DNA of 64,000 bases, taken from NCBI RefSeq assembly GCF_016714285.1, contig NZ_JADJNN010000004.1:1-64000 (forward strand), read 5' to 3'. Below the pieces are notes generated by a model that was not told the DNA's origin, made no database searches, and saw only the letters and a list, made by a program, of their open reading frames with translations. Below, piece after piece: positions 42,387 through 54,512 of the stretch. The stretch is from Nannocystis sp. (GTDB lineage: Bacteria > Myxococcota_A > Polyangia > Nannocystales > Nannocystaceae). The stretch's first letter is position 1, and the number at the start of each line of letters is the position of its first letter. The translations under genes were made by a program, and so were the position numbers.

Positions 42387-44014
42387 ACTTCCTCGAGACG
42401 ATCTTCAACGCCATTGGGGCCGCCCCCGCCCGCGAGCTCGTGATCGAGATCCACGGCAAGACGCAGCGGCCCACCACCGGCGCCGAGCTCCTCGATCACG
42501 TCGCCCGCGCCCGCGGCTTCCTCCGCGCCGCCGGCATCCAGCCCGGCGACCGCGTCGCCCTGCTCGCCCCCAACAGCAGCCGCTGGGTCGCCGCCGACCT
42601 GGCGATCCTCGCCGAGGGCGCGATCGTCGTCCCGCTCTACAGCCGCCAGGACCCGCACGAGCTCGCCGTCATGGTCCGCGACTGCACCCCCGCGCTCGTG
42701 CTCGCCAGCGACGAGACCCTCGCCAATGCCCTGCAGAAGGCCTGCGACGCGCCCGTGCGCGTCGCCCTGTTCGCCGAGCTCCTCGCCGCCACGCCGCTGC
42801 ACGAGCCCCCGCGCCCGCTCGCCGCCGACGCACCCGTCACGATCATCTACACCTCGGGCACCAGCGGCGAGCCCAAGGGCGCCGTGCTCACCTGTGCCAA
42901 CGTCGACTACATGGTCCCGCAGACCGTCGCCGCCGTGCACGCGATCACCGGCAACCGCGGCGCCCCCGACCGCGTGTTCCACTTCCTCCCGCTCTGCTTC
43001 GCCGGCTCGCGCGTGATGCTGTGGACGCAGCTCTACCGCGGCAACCCGATCCTCCTGTCCACCGACCTGCAGAACCTCGTGCAGGAGATGGCCACCGCCG
43101 ACCCGCACTACTACCTCAACGTCCCCGCCGTGCTCGAACGGATCCGCAACGGCGTCGGCGCCAAGATCAAGGAGCGCGGGGGCATCGCCGCCGCCCTCTA
43201 CGAGCGCGGCCAGGCCGCCTTCCGCAAGCATCGTCAGGGCACCGCCAACCTCCTCGACCGCCTCACCCTCGCCGCCGCCCGCAAGCTCGTGTTCTCCGCG
43301 ATCAAGCGCCAGGTCGGCCCCAGCCTCGAGTTCCTGATCTGCGGCTCCGCGGCCCTCGCCGAGGAGACCCAGTGGTGGTTCGAGCTCATCGGCGTCCGCG
43401 TCTACCAGGTCTACGGCCTCACCGAGACCACCGCGATCGTCACCATGGATCAGCCGGAGAAGATCGAGCCCGGCCACGTCGGCCTGGCCCTCCGCGGCTG
43501 CGAGCTCAAGCTCGACGCCGACGGCCAGCTCCTGGTCCGCGGCCCCGGCGTCTTCACCGGCTACTGGAACCGCCCCGAGGCCACCGCCGAGGCGATCCAG
43601 GGCGGCTGGTTCCACACCGGCGATCAGTGCGAGATCAACACCCAGGGCAACCTCAAGATCATCGGCCGCGTGAAGAACATCCTGGTCCCCGAGTCGGGCC
43701 ACAACATCGCCCCCGAGCCGATCGAACAGCTCTTCCTCGACCACTGCCCCGCGGCCACGCAGTGCATGCTGATCGGCCACGCCCGCCCGCACCTGATCCT
43801 GCTCGTCACCGGCGAGGTCCCCGACGACGCCATCGAGGCCGCGATCGCCCGGGTCAACGCCGGCGTCCCGCACTACCGCAAGATCAAGACCCACCTGCGC
43901 GTGCCCGAGGCCTTCACCATCGAGAACGGCCTGCTCACCGCCAACCAGAAGCTGCGCCGCCGCGCCGTCGAGAAGTACCACCACGCCGCGATCGCCAGGG
44001 CCTACGCGTCATGA
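42383..44014 (+). CDS. AMP-forming acyl-CoA/acyl-ACP ligase 1
   Basis: 543 aa, FadD/FAAL-like. The AMP-binding P-loop is IIYTSGTSGEPKGAVL (about 153-168). Other motifs are FHFLPLCFAGSRVML, ICGSAALAEETQWWFE, VYQVYGLTETTAIV (A5) and GWFHTGDQCEI with GNLKIIGRVKN (A7-A8) carrying the hinge. The C-terminal lysine that completes adenylation lies in NGLLTANQKLRR. It activates a fatty acid as acyl-AMP and passes it to CoA or to the operon's own ACP (inference). ATGA overlaps link it to genes on both sides. Confidence 0.92.
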   Translation: MNFLETIFNAIGAAPARELVIEIHGKTQRPTTGAELLDHVARARGFLRAAGIQPGDRVALLAPNSSRWVAADLAILAEGAIVVPLYSRQDPHELAVMVRDCTPALVLASDETLANALQKACDAPVRVALFAELLAATPLHEPPRPLAADAPVTIIYTSGTSGEPKGAVLTCANVDYMVPQTVAAVHAITGNRGAPDRVFHFLPLCFAGSRVMLWTQLYRGNPILLSTDLQNLVQEMATADPHYYLNVPAVLERIRNGVGAKIKERGGIAAALYERGQAAFRKHRQGTANLLDRLTLAAARKLVFSAIKRQVGPSLEFLICGSAALAEETQWWFELIGVRVYQVYGLTETTAIVTMDQPEKIEPGHVGLALRGCELKLDADGQLLVRGPGVFTGYWNRPEATAEAIQGGWFHTGDQCEINTQGNLKIIGRVKNILVPESGHNIAPEPIEQLFLDHCPAATQCMLIGHARPHLILLVTGEVPDDAIEAAIARVNAGVPHYRKIKTHLRVPEAFTIENGLLTANQKLRRRAVEKYHHAAIARAYAS

Positions 44015-44800
44015 CCTCCGACGCGAGCGACAGCCCCGCCGCGGGCATCCACCTCATACGAGCTCGCCCTCGGCGTCCCGCCCTGCAACGAGATCGGCAC
44101 CCGCATGCTCACGGCCCTCGAGCTTGTCCTCGCCGAGCTCGACCCCGCCGCGCACACGCTGATCATCCACAGCACCCTGCGCGGGGGCTTCTGCGCCGGC
44201 GCCGATCTGCGCGAGCTCTACCACGGCCTACAAGCCACGCCGCCCAGCGAGCACGCCGTGCAGCTCCGCGGCTTCATCGACCGCATCCACCGCGTCATGG
44301 ACGCCCTCGACATGCTCCCGCTCACTACCATCGGCGTGGTCCACGGCGTGTGCTTCGGCGGCGGCTTCGAGCTCGCCCTCACCTGCGACATGCTCATCGC
44401 CGAGAAGTCCGCCCGCTTCTGCTTCCCGGAGCTGCGCCTCGGCATCATCCCCGGCTTCGGCGGCATCCCCCGCCTGCGCCGCGACGTCGGCAACGGCCTC
44501 ATCCGCGACCTGCTCCTCAGCGGCCGCAGCGTCGGCGCCAAGAAGGCCCTCGCCGTCGGCCTCATCAGCCAGATGGTCGCAGGCGGCGAGGGCCTCGCCG
44601 CCGCCCGCTCGCTCGCCGCCCAGTCCGGCAAGTTCGACGCCACCGCCCGCCGCGCCGCCAAGGCCTTCATCAAGCCCCTGCCCGCCGCCGAGCTGGCCCG
44701 CGAGCGCGACCTCTTCGTCGAGCTCGCCCAGCGCCCCGCCATGCTCGCCGCCCTCCGACGCTTCGTCGAGAGCAGCGAGCTCCGCCCCTACCTGCCCTAA
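44011..44800 (+). CDS. enoyl-CoA hydratase/isomerase (crotonase), apparent +1 frameshift at 44056
   Basis: 262 aa when corrected. ATG 44011 overlaps the ligase stop (ATGA), and MTSDASDSPAAGIHL is read before an extra A at 44056; the continuation is YELALGVPPCNEIGTRML and then the clean frame, where a downstream ATG at 44105 exists. The crotonase fold has GGFCAGADL (oxyanion hole), GVCFGGGFELALTCD with the first catalytic Glu and FPELRLGIIPGFGG with the second, so hydratase activity is plausible. If translation really starts at 44105, the first beta strand is lost. It may supply a double-bond step on an ACP-bound chain. Confidence 0.85.
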
Positions 44801-44830
44801 TCAGGCCCCAAGAGACAGATCGTCCCCACC

Positions 44831-45067
44831 ATGGCCGCCGACACCCTCACCACCCTCATGAAGCTCGCCGCCAAGCGCTTCGGCGCCGACCTCAGCCAGC
44901 TGCGCCCCGAAGACGACCTGTTCGAGCGCCTCGGCATCGACAGCTTCCAGGCCGTCGAGCTCATCTCGGACCTCGAGAACGAGTTCGACATCGAACTCCC
45001 CGACTACGAGCTGCAAGGCGTCAAGACCTTCGAGTCGCTGGCGCAGAAGATCGACAAGAGGCGCTAG
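44831..45067 (+). CDS. acyl carrier protein of the lipid operon
   Basis: 78 aa, acidic, four-helix ACP. The phosphopantetheine serine is S38 in LGIDSFQAVELI (canonical DSL, here DSF). It is preceded by RPEDDLFERLG and followed by FDIELPDYELQGVKTFESL, the usual recognition helix. The separate ACP inside a set of two ligases, two reductases and a crotonase implies that this operon handles ACP-tethered acyl chains apart from primary fatty-acid synthesis. The next gene starts at the base after its stop. Confidence 0.93.
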   Translation: MAADTLTTLMKLAAKRFGADLSQLRPEDDLFERLGIDSFQAVELISDLENEFDIELPDYELQGVKTFESLAQKIDKRR

Positions 45068-46786
45068 ATGCTCGACCTCGGCAAGATCCCCAGCCTGGGC
45101 GCCGCCCTGCGCGACGCGACGACCTCCTTCAAGAGCCGCGAGGCCCTGATCGAGGCCGACCGCCACCGCGAGAACGGGCGCATGACCTACGCCCAGCTGC
45201 GCGCCGCCGCCGACCGCTTCACCGGCGCCCTGCAGGCCCACGGCTTCCTGCCCGGCGATCGCTGCGCGATCCTCATGCAGAACCAGAGCAAGTGGATCGT
45301 CGGCGCCACCGGAGCCCTGTGGGCCGGCGCCACCCTGGTCCCCCTCGACTACAAGCTCACCGCCCCCGAGCAGGCCGCCCTCGTCGCCCACTGCAAGCCC
45401 CGCGTCCTGTTCACCGAGTGGCCCACCTGGGAGAAGCTCAGCCACGAGTCCGCCGCCGTGTTCGAGCGCGTCCTCGTCGTCGTCAGCGAGGCCCCCGAGG
45501 GCGCCCGCATCGGCAAGGCCCTCCGCTTCGAGGCCCTCGCCGACAAGCCCGCCACCTACCACGAGCGCCAGCGCGACGACCTCGCCTGCATCGTCTACTC
45601 CTCCGGCACCGGCGGCACCCCCAAGGGCTGCATGCTCTCGCACGCCAACTACCTCGCCCAGGCCGAGGTGCTCGGGCGCATGTACCCGATGAAGGAGGGC
45701 GAGCGCTACTTCTCCGTCCTCCCCACCAACCACGCGATCGACTTCATGTGCGGCTTCCTCATCCCGCTGATCATGGGCGCCGCCGTGGTCCACCAGCGCA
45801 CCCTCCGGCCCGCCTACCTCGGCCCGACCATGCAGCGCTACGGCGTCACCCACATGGCGCTCGTCCCGACGATCCTCAAGACCCTGGAGAAGAAGATCCG
45901 CGAGCGCCTCGACGACCTCCCCAAGTGGCAGCGCTTCGCCATCGATCAGGTCATCGACCTCAACGCCTTCGTCACCCGCCGCGAGCCCAACCACAAGCTC
46001 TCCAGCGCCCTCCTGCGGCCGATCCACGACCAATTCGGCGGCAAGCTCAAGTTCATGTTCTGCGGCGGCGCCTTCGTCGAGCGCGGCTGCGCCGAGTTCC
46101 TGAACCGCCTCGGCCTCCCGGTCGCGATCGGCTACGGCCTCACCGAGGCCGGCACCGTCCTCACCGTCAACGACCTCAAGCCCTTCCGCGGCGACAGCGT
46201 CGGCAAGCCCGTCCCCGGCGTGGAGCTCCAGCTGCGCGACGAGAACGACGCCGGCGTCGGCGAGGTCTGGGTCCGCGGCCCCACCGTCATGCAGGGCTAC
46301 CTGGACGAGCCCGAGCTCACCCGCGAGGCGATCGTCGACGGCTGGCTGCGCACCGGCGACCTCGGCACCATCGACGCCGCCGGCCACCTCAAGCTGGTCG
46401 GCCGCGCCAAGAACATGATCGTCACCGAGGGCGGCAAGAACGTCTACCCCGAGGACATCGAGGCCGCCTTCGCCGGCATCGACGACTGCGACGACTACGC
46501 CGTGTTCGCCAGCAACTACCTGTGGCCCAGCGGCAAGCTCGGCGAGGGCCACGAGCAGCTCCTCATCGTCGTCCGCCCCAAGCCCGGCGTCAGCGAGGAG
46601 CAGCGCGCCGCCCTCATCACCGAGCTGCGGACCCGCAACCGCCGGCTCGCCGACTACAAGCGCCTCTCCGGCTACCTCCTGTGGGAGCCCGAATTCCCGC
46701 GCACGGCCTCCCAGAAGCTCAAGCGCGAGCCCCTCGCCGTGGCCCTGCGAGCCCGGGTCGACCGCGACGCCGTCCGCGCGCTATAG
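45068..46786 (+). CDS. AMP-forming acyl ligase 2
   Basis: 572 aa. CIVYSSGTGGTPKGCMLSHANY is the P-loop with Gly for the usual Ser. FSVLPTNHAIDFMCGFLIPL, MFCGGAFVERGCAEFLNRLG, IGYGLTEAGTVLTVND, GWLRTGDLGTID and LKLVGRAKNMIVTEGGKNVYPEDIE are all adenylating-enzyme motifs; the hinge and C-terminal domain are complete, ending with the lysine region RTASQKLKRE. It is clearly different from ligase 1, so the operon can activate two acyl chains or load two carriers. Directly abuts the ACP gene. Confidence 0.92.
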   Translation: MLDLGKIPSLGAALRDATTSFKSREALIEADRHRENGRMTYAQLRAAADRFTGALQAHGFLPGDRCAILMQNQSKWIVGATGALWAGATLVPLDYKLTAPEQAALVAHCKPRVLFTEWPTWEKLSHESAAVFERVLVVVSEAPEGARIGKALRFEALADKPATYHERQRDDLACIVYSSGTGGTPKGCMLSHANYLAQAEVLGRMYPMKEGERYFSVLPTNHAIDFMCGFLIPLIMGAAVVHQRTLRPAYLGPTMQRYGVTHMALVPTILKTLEKKIRERLDDLPKWQRFAIDQVIDLNAFVTRREPNHKLSSALLRPIHDQFGGKLKFMFCGGAFVERGCAEFLNRLGLPVAIGYGLTEAGTVLTVNDLKPFRGDSVGKPVPGVELQLRDENDAGVGEVWVRGPTVMQGYLDEPELTREAIVDGWLRTGDLGTIDAAGHLKLVGRAKNMIVTEGGKNVYPEDIEAAFAGIDDCDDYAVFASNYLWPSGKLGEGHEQLLIVVRPKPGVSEEQRAALITELRTRNRRLADYKRLSGYLLWEPEFPRTASQKLKREPLAVALRARVDRDAVRAL

Positions 46787-46794
46787 GTCGTCGC

Positions 46795-47712
46795 ATGACC
46801 AGCCAGCCCCGCTTCCTCGCCGTCGTCAACCCCGCCGCGGGCGGCGGCGCCTGTGGTCGCCACGCCGTCGCCACGATCGACCGCCTGCGCCAGTCGGGCC
46901 TCGAGGTCGACGTGTTCGAGACCCGCGCCGCCGGCGACGCCCGCGTGCGCGCCCGCGAGGAGCTCGCCGCCGGCCGCCGCGACTTCATCGCCGTCGGCGG
47001 CGACGGCACCTCCTTCGAGATCGTCAACGGCCTCCTCGATCAGCCGATCCCCGGCGCCCGCCCGAGCCTCGGCTTCCTCCCGCTCGGCACCGGCAACTCC
47101 TTCCTCCGCGACTTCAGCGACCAGGGCGCCGAGTATGCGATCGAGGCGCTCATCCAGGGCAAGCGCCGCCCCTGCGACGTCATCCGCGTCAGCACCACCG
47201 GTGGAAGCACCGGCACCCTCCACTACATCAACATCTTCAGCATCGGCTTTGTCGCCGACGTCGGCGCCACCCGCAACCGCCACTTCTCCGGCCTCGGCGA
47301 GTTCGGCTACACCCTCGGCACCGTCCTGCGGGTCGCCGGCCTCCACTCCTACGTGTTCCCGATGACCATCGCCGGGCGCAGCGGCGAGGACCGCGAGCCC
47401 CTCACCTTCCTCTCGGTCAACAACAGCCGCTTCACCGGCGGCAAGATGATGATGGCCCCCGACGCCAACACCCGCGACGGCCTCCTCGACATCATCCGCG
47501 TCGGCCGCATGGGCCGCATCGCGCTGCTGCGCACCTTCCCAAAGATCTTCAAGGGCACCCACGTGCACCACCCGGCCGTCAGCTGCTTCCAGGCGCCCGC
47601 CGTCGACTTCCGCCTCGGCGACGCGGTCGACGTCATGATCGACGGCGAGATGATGAAGTTCAACCCCACGCGCCTCGAGGTCGTCCCGGGCGCCATCGAC
47701 GTCAGGACCTGA
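46795..47712 (+). CDS. diacylglycerol/lipid kinase (DAGKc family)
   Basis: 305 aa. RFLAVVNPAAGGGACGRHA is the N-terminal phosphate-binding motif, FIAVGGDGTSFEIVNGLL the GGDGT nucleotide site and LGFLPLGTGNSFLRDF the third motif. The C-terminal beta-sandwich ends VMIDGEMMKFNPTRLEVVPGA (the DGE motif). It phosphorylates a hydroxylated lipid, such as a diacylglycerol, alkylglycerol or sphingoid-like alcohol. In this context the substrate may be the alcohol made by the reductases (inference). Confidence 0.92.
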   Translation: MTSQPRFLAVVNPAAGGGACGRHAVATIDRLRQSGLEVDVFETRAAGDARVRAREELAAGRRDFIAVGGDGTSFEIVNGLLDQPIPGARPSLGFLPLGTGNSFLRDFSDQGAEYAIEALIQGKRRPCDVIRVSTTGGSTGTLHYINIFSIGFVADVGATRNRHFSGLGEFGYTLGTVLRVAGLHSYVFPMTIAGRSGEDREPLTFLSVNNSRFTGGKMMMAPDANTRDGLLDIIRVGRMGRIALLRTFPKIFKGTHVHHPAVSCFQAPAVDFRLGDAVDVMIDGEMMKFNPTRLEVVPGAIDVRT

Positions 47713-47715
47713 GTC

Positions 47716-48510
47716 ATGCTCAAGAAGCTGGTGAAGAAGACCGCGCAGGTCGCCTACTCCGTGGGCGTGTGGGGCCTCTCCTTCGCGTGGATGGGCGGCG
47801 TCGCGGTCACCTGGGCCGTCGCGTCCCTGTTTCGCCCCGCGGTCGAGAACCAGCGCCAGATCGGCAACAGCGGCATGGCCGTGTGCCTGAAGTTCACGCT
47901 CTGCGAGGTCGAGATCATCCACGACCCCGACTTCGATCCCGAGCGGCGCAGCATGTTCTGTCAGAACCACGTGAACCTGATGGACGCCCACGTCGCCTGC
48001 CACACCATCCCGCACGCCTTCTGCGGCCTGATGAACGCCTGGCAGTTCAAGATCCCCTTCTACGGCTGGATCATGCGCCTCGCCGACGGCATCCCCGTCA
48101 GCTCCGGCGGCGCCAACCGCTATCGCGAGGTCGCCGCCGCCGCCCGCGACCGCGCCGCCAAGGGCATCTCGATCCTCGTGTTCCCGGAGGCCCACCGCAC
48201 CGTCGACGGCAAGGTCCACGAGTTCAAGAAGGGCGTGTTCCTCATGGCCCGCGAGGCCGGGCTCCCGGTCGTCCCCCTGGCCACCCGCGGCATGTACGAG
48301 CTCAACCGCAAGGGCACCTGGCTGTTCACCCCGACCAAGATCACGATCTACGTCGGCGCCCAGATCGAGACCGCCGGCCTCAGCACCGACGAGCTGCGCA
48401 AGGTCATCGCGCGCACCGAGCAGATCATCCGCGACTTCGCCGAGCACGGCATCATCCCCGGCAAGACCGCCGACGCGCCCGCCCCCGCGGGCGAGCTGAC
48501 GGGCAGCTGA
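47716..48510 (+). CDS. 1-acyl-glycerol-3-phosphate acyltransferase-like protein
   Basis: 264 aa. One membrane helix at about 12-36 (VGVWGLSFAWMGGVAVTWAVA). FCQNHVNLMDAHVA gives the NHX4D catalytic motif. Substrate motif III is FPEAHRT with Ala for the usual Gly of FPEGTR, and LPVVPLATRGMYEL is the fourth block. It acylates a lysophospholipid-type acceptor at the inner membrane. Last gene of the operon, three bases after the kinase. It converges on parE 41 bases later. Confidence 0.9.
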   Translation: MLKKLVKKTAQVAYSVGVWGLSFAWMGGVAVTWAVASLFRPAVENQRQIGNSGMAVCLKFTLCEVEIIHDPDFDPERRSMFCQNHVNLMDAHVACHTIPHAFCGLMNAWQFKIPFYGWIMRLADGIPVSSGGANRYREVAAAARDRAAKGISILVFPEAHRTVDGKVHEFKKGVFLMAREAGLPVVPLATRGMYELNRKGTWLFTPTKITIYVGAQIETAGLSTDELRKVIARTEQIIRDFAEHGIIPGKTADAPAPAGELTGS

Positions 48511-48551
48511 CCGCCAGGCTCTCTGGCAGCGGATCGATCGCTACAGCGCGA

Positions 48552-50468
<1,917 letters not shown>

Positions 50469-50477
50469 GCCGCCTCC

Positions 50478-53048
<2,571 letters not shown>

Positions 53049-53213
53049 CGTCGGCGCAGTCCTCGTCTGTATGGTTCGCTCGGCCCGCAGCGGGCCCTCG
53101 GCCCCCCGCCGGCCCGAACGGACCGCGGCGGCTGCGAGGCGCGAAGGTCACCCGTGCGACGATCGCCGTCAACCCTCCCGCGAGGCCGCGTGCACGGCGG
53201 CGTGGGTATGCCA

Positions 53214-53219
53214 TAGGAT
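53214..53219 (+). promoter_or_regulatory. -10-like box TAGGAT for cysC
   Basis: CATAGGAT ends nine bases before GTG 53229; leader of about three bases. Confidence 0.45.
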
Positions 53220-53228
53220 GGCCGGGCC

Positions 53229-53843
53229 GTGAACCAGGCCCAAGGCAACATCCGCTGGCACCCCGCCGCCATCACCGCCGCCGAGCGTGAGCGCAGCAAG
53301 GGCCAGCGCGGCGCGGCCCTGTGGTTCACCGGCCTGAGCGGCGCCGGCAAGAGCACGATCGCCGCGATCGTCGATCACCGCCTCCACGCCGCCGGTCGCC
53401 ACAGCTACATCCTCGACGGCGACAACCTGCGCTTCGGCCTGTGCAAGGACCTCGGCTTCTCGCCCGCCGACCGCGCCGAGAACATCCGCCGCATCGGCGA
53501 GGTCGCCCGCCTGTTCGTCGACGCCGGCCTCATCGTCCTGTGCGCCGCGATCAGCCCCTACCGCCGCGACCGCGAGCAAGCGCGGGCGCTCGTCGGCGCC
53601 GGCCGCTTCATCGAGATCTTCGTCGACACCGAGCTCGCGGAGTGCGAGCGCCGCGATCCCAAGGGCCTCTACCGCCGCGCCCGCGCCGGCGAGATCACCG
53701 GCTTCTCCGGCATCGACGCCCCCTACGAGCGCCCCGAGGCCCCCGAGCTGCGCCTGGTCGGCGGCCCCAGCAGCGGCCCCGACGCCCTCGCCGAACAAGT
53801 GCTCGCCCACCTGCTCGCGCAGCACATCCTCACTGGCACCTGA
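53229..53843 (+). CDS. cysC: adenylylsulfate kinase
   Basis: 204 aa. It phosphorylates APS to PAPS. The P-loop is GLSGAGKST (35-43), DGDNLRFGLCKDLGFS is the APS-binding DGDN motif, and RAENIRRIGEVARLFVDAGLIVLCAAISPYR is the family's core with the lid. KGLYRRARAGEITGFSGIDAPYERPE completes it. Free-standing (not fused to CysN). No cysD/N lies nearby. GTG start right after TAGGAT. Its last codons and stop lie inside the first unit of a 12-bp repeat array. Confidence 0.95.
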   Translation: MNQAQGNIRWHPAAITAAERERSKGQRGAALWFTGLSGAGKSTIAAIVDHRLHAAGRHSYILDGDNLRFGLCKDLGFSPADRAENIRRIGEVARLFVDAGLIVLCAAISPYRRDREQARALVGAGRFIEIFVDTELAECERRDPKGLYRRARAGEITGFSGIDAPYERPEAPELRLVGGPSSGPDALAEQVLAHLLAQHILTGT

Positions 53844-53918
53844 GCCGGCACCTGAGCCGGCACCTGAGCCGGCACCTGAGCCGGCACCTGAGCCAACACC
53901 GGAGCCAACACCGGAGCG
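53835..53918 (+). repeat. 12-bp tandem repeat, seven units, overlapping the cysC stop
   Basis: Five units of GGCACCTGAGCC (53835-53894) followed by two of AACACCGGAGCC/G (53895-53918). The cysC stop TGA is in unit 1; units 2-5 repeat a TGA in the same frame, so loss of the first stop would be met by another 12 bases later. Confidence 0.9.
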
Positions 53919-54093
53919 AGTCGCGCGCAAACGCACGTACCCGCGATCGCGGGAACCAGCGCCCGAGGCAGCGCCCCATGGAGCCGTGTCACGTCCCGAA
54001 ATCACCGCACCACCGCAGCCACACGCCCGGCGCCCCGCCGCTGACTCACCCCGAAATCGCCGCGGCCCTGTTGCGCTCACGAGGGCCCACCCC

Positions 54094-54099
54094 TAGAGT
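54094..54099 (+). promoter_or_regulatory. -10-like box TAGAGT for infA
   Basis: TAGAGT ends nine bases before ATG 54109. Confidence 0.45.
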
Positions 54100-54108
54100 C
54101 CCTCGCCG

Positions 54109-54327
54109 ATGAGCAAGGACGATCTGATTGAATTTGAGGGCACCGTGACCGAGGTGCTCACGGGAGGCCTCTTCCGCGTTGAGGTCGAGAAGGACCACGT
54201 GGTCCTCGCGCACCTCGCCGGCAAGATGCGGCGCTTTCGCATCAAGGTCGTGCTCGGTGACCGCGTCACCGTCGGCGTCACTCCGTACGACCCGACCCGC
54301 GGCCGCATCACGTATCGGGCCCGCTAG
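54109..54327 (+). CDS. infA: translation initiation factor IF-1
   Basis: 72 aa, the universal length. It is a single OB-fold that occupies the ribosomal A site during initiation. MSKDDLIEFEGTVTEVLTGGLFRVEV, VLAHLAGKMRRFRIKVVLGDRVTV and PYDPTRGRITYRAR are the conserved blocks; bases contacting 16S rRNA are in KMRRFRI and RGRI. It stands alone rather than in a ribosomal protein operon. The message seems to begin within a few bases of the ATG, fitting an organism that uses leaderless starts. A perfect hairpin follows at 54375. Confidence 0.96.
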   Translation: MSKDDLIEFEGTVTEVLTGGLFRVEVEKDHVVLAHLAGKMRRFRIKVVLGDRVTVGVTPYDPTRGRITYRAR

Positions 54328-54374
54328 CCGCTGCCCGCACAAGGCCCACGGGCCCAACCAACCCAAGCATCCCA

Positions 54375-54404
54375 GCGCGTGACCACAAACAAGTGGTCAC
54401 GCGC
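54375..54404 (+). terminator. perfect 12-bp hairpin after infA
   Basis: GCGCGTGACCAC and GTGGTCACGCGC with loop AAACAA, 47 bases after the infA stop. No T run follows, so it may be a Rho-assisted end or a bidirectional barrier. Confidence 0.75.
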
Positions 54405-54500
54405 GCTGCTTCTCTGGCCGCCGCCACCACGCGCCCTCTACGCGGCCTCTGCGACGACCACGCGGGGCTTCGCGCGTTGCCACCTCGCCGCGATCGATGG

Positions 54501-54506
54501 TAGCAA
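54501..54506 (+). promoter_or_regulatory. possible -10 box TAGCAA
   Basis: TAGCAA ends six bases before ATG 54513; a weaker match than the others but in the same position. Confidence 0.25.
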
Positions 54507-54512
54507 GCGAGT

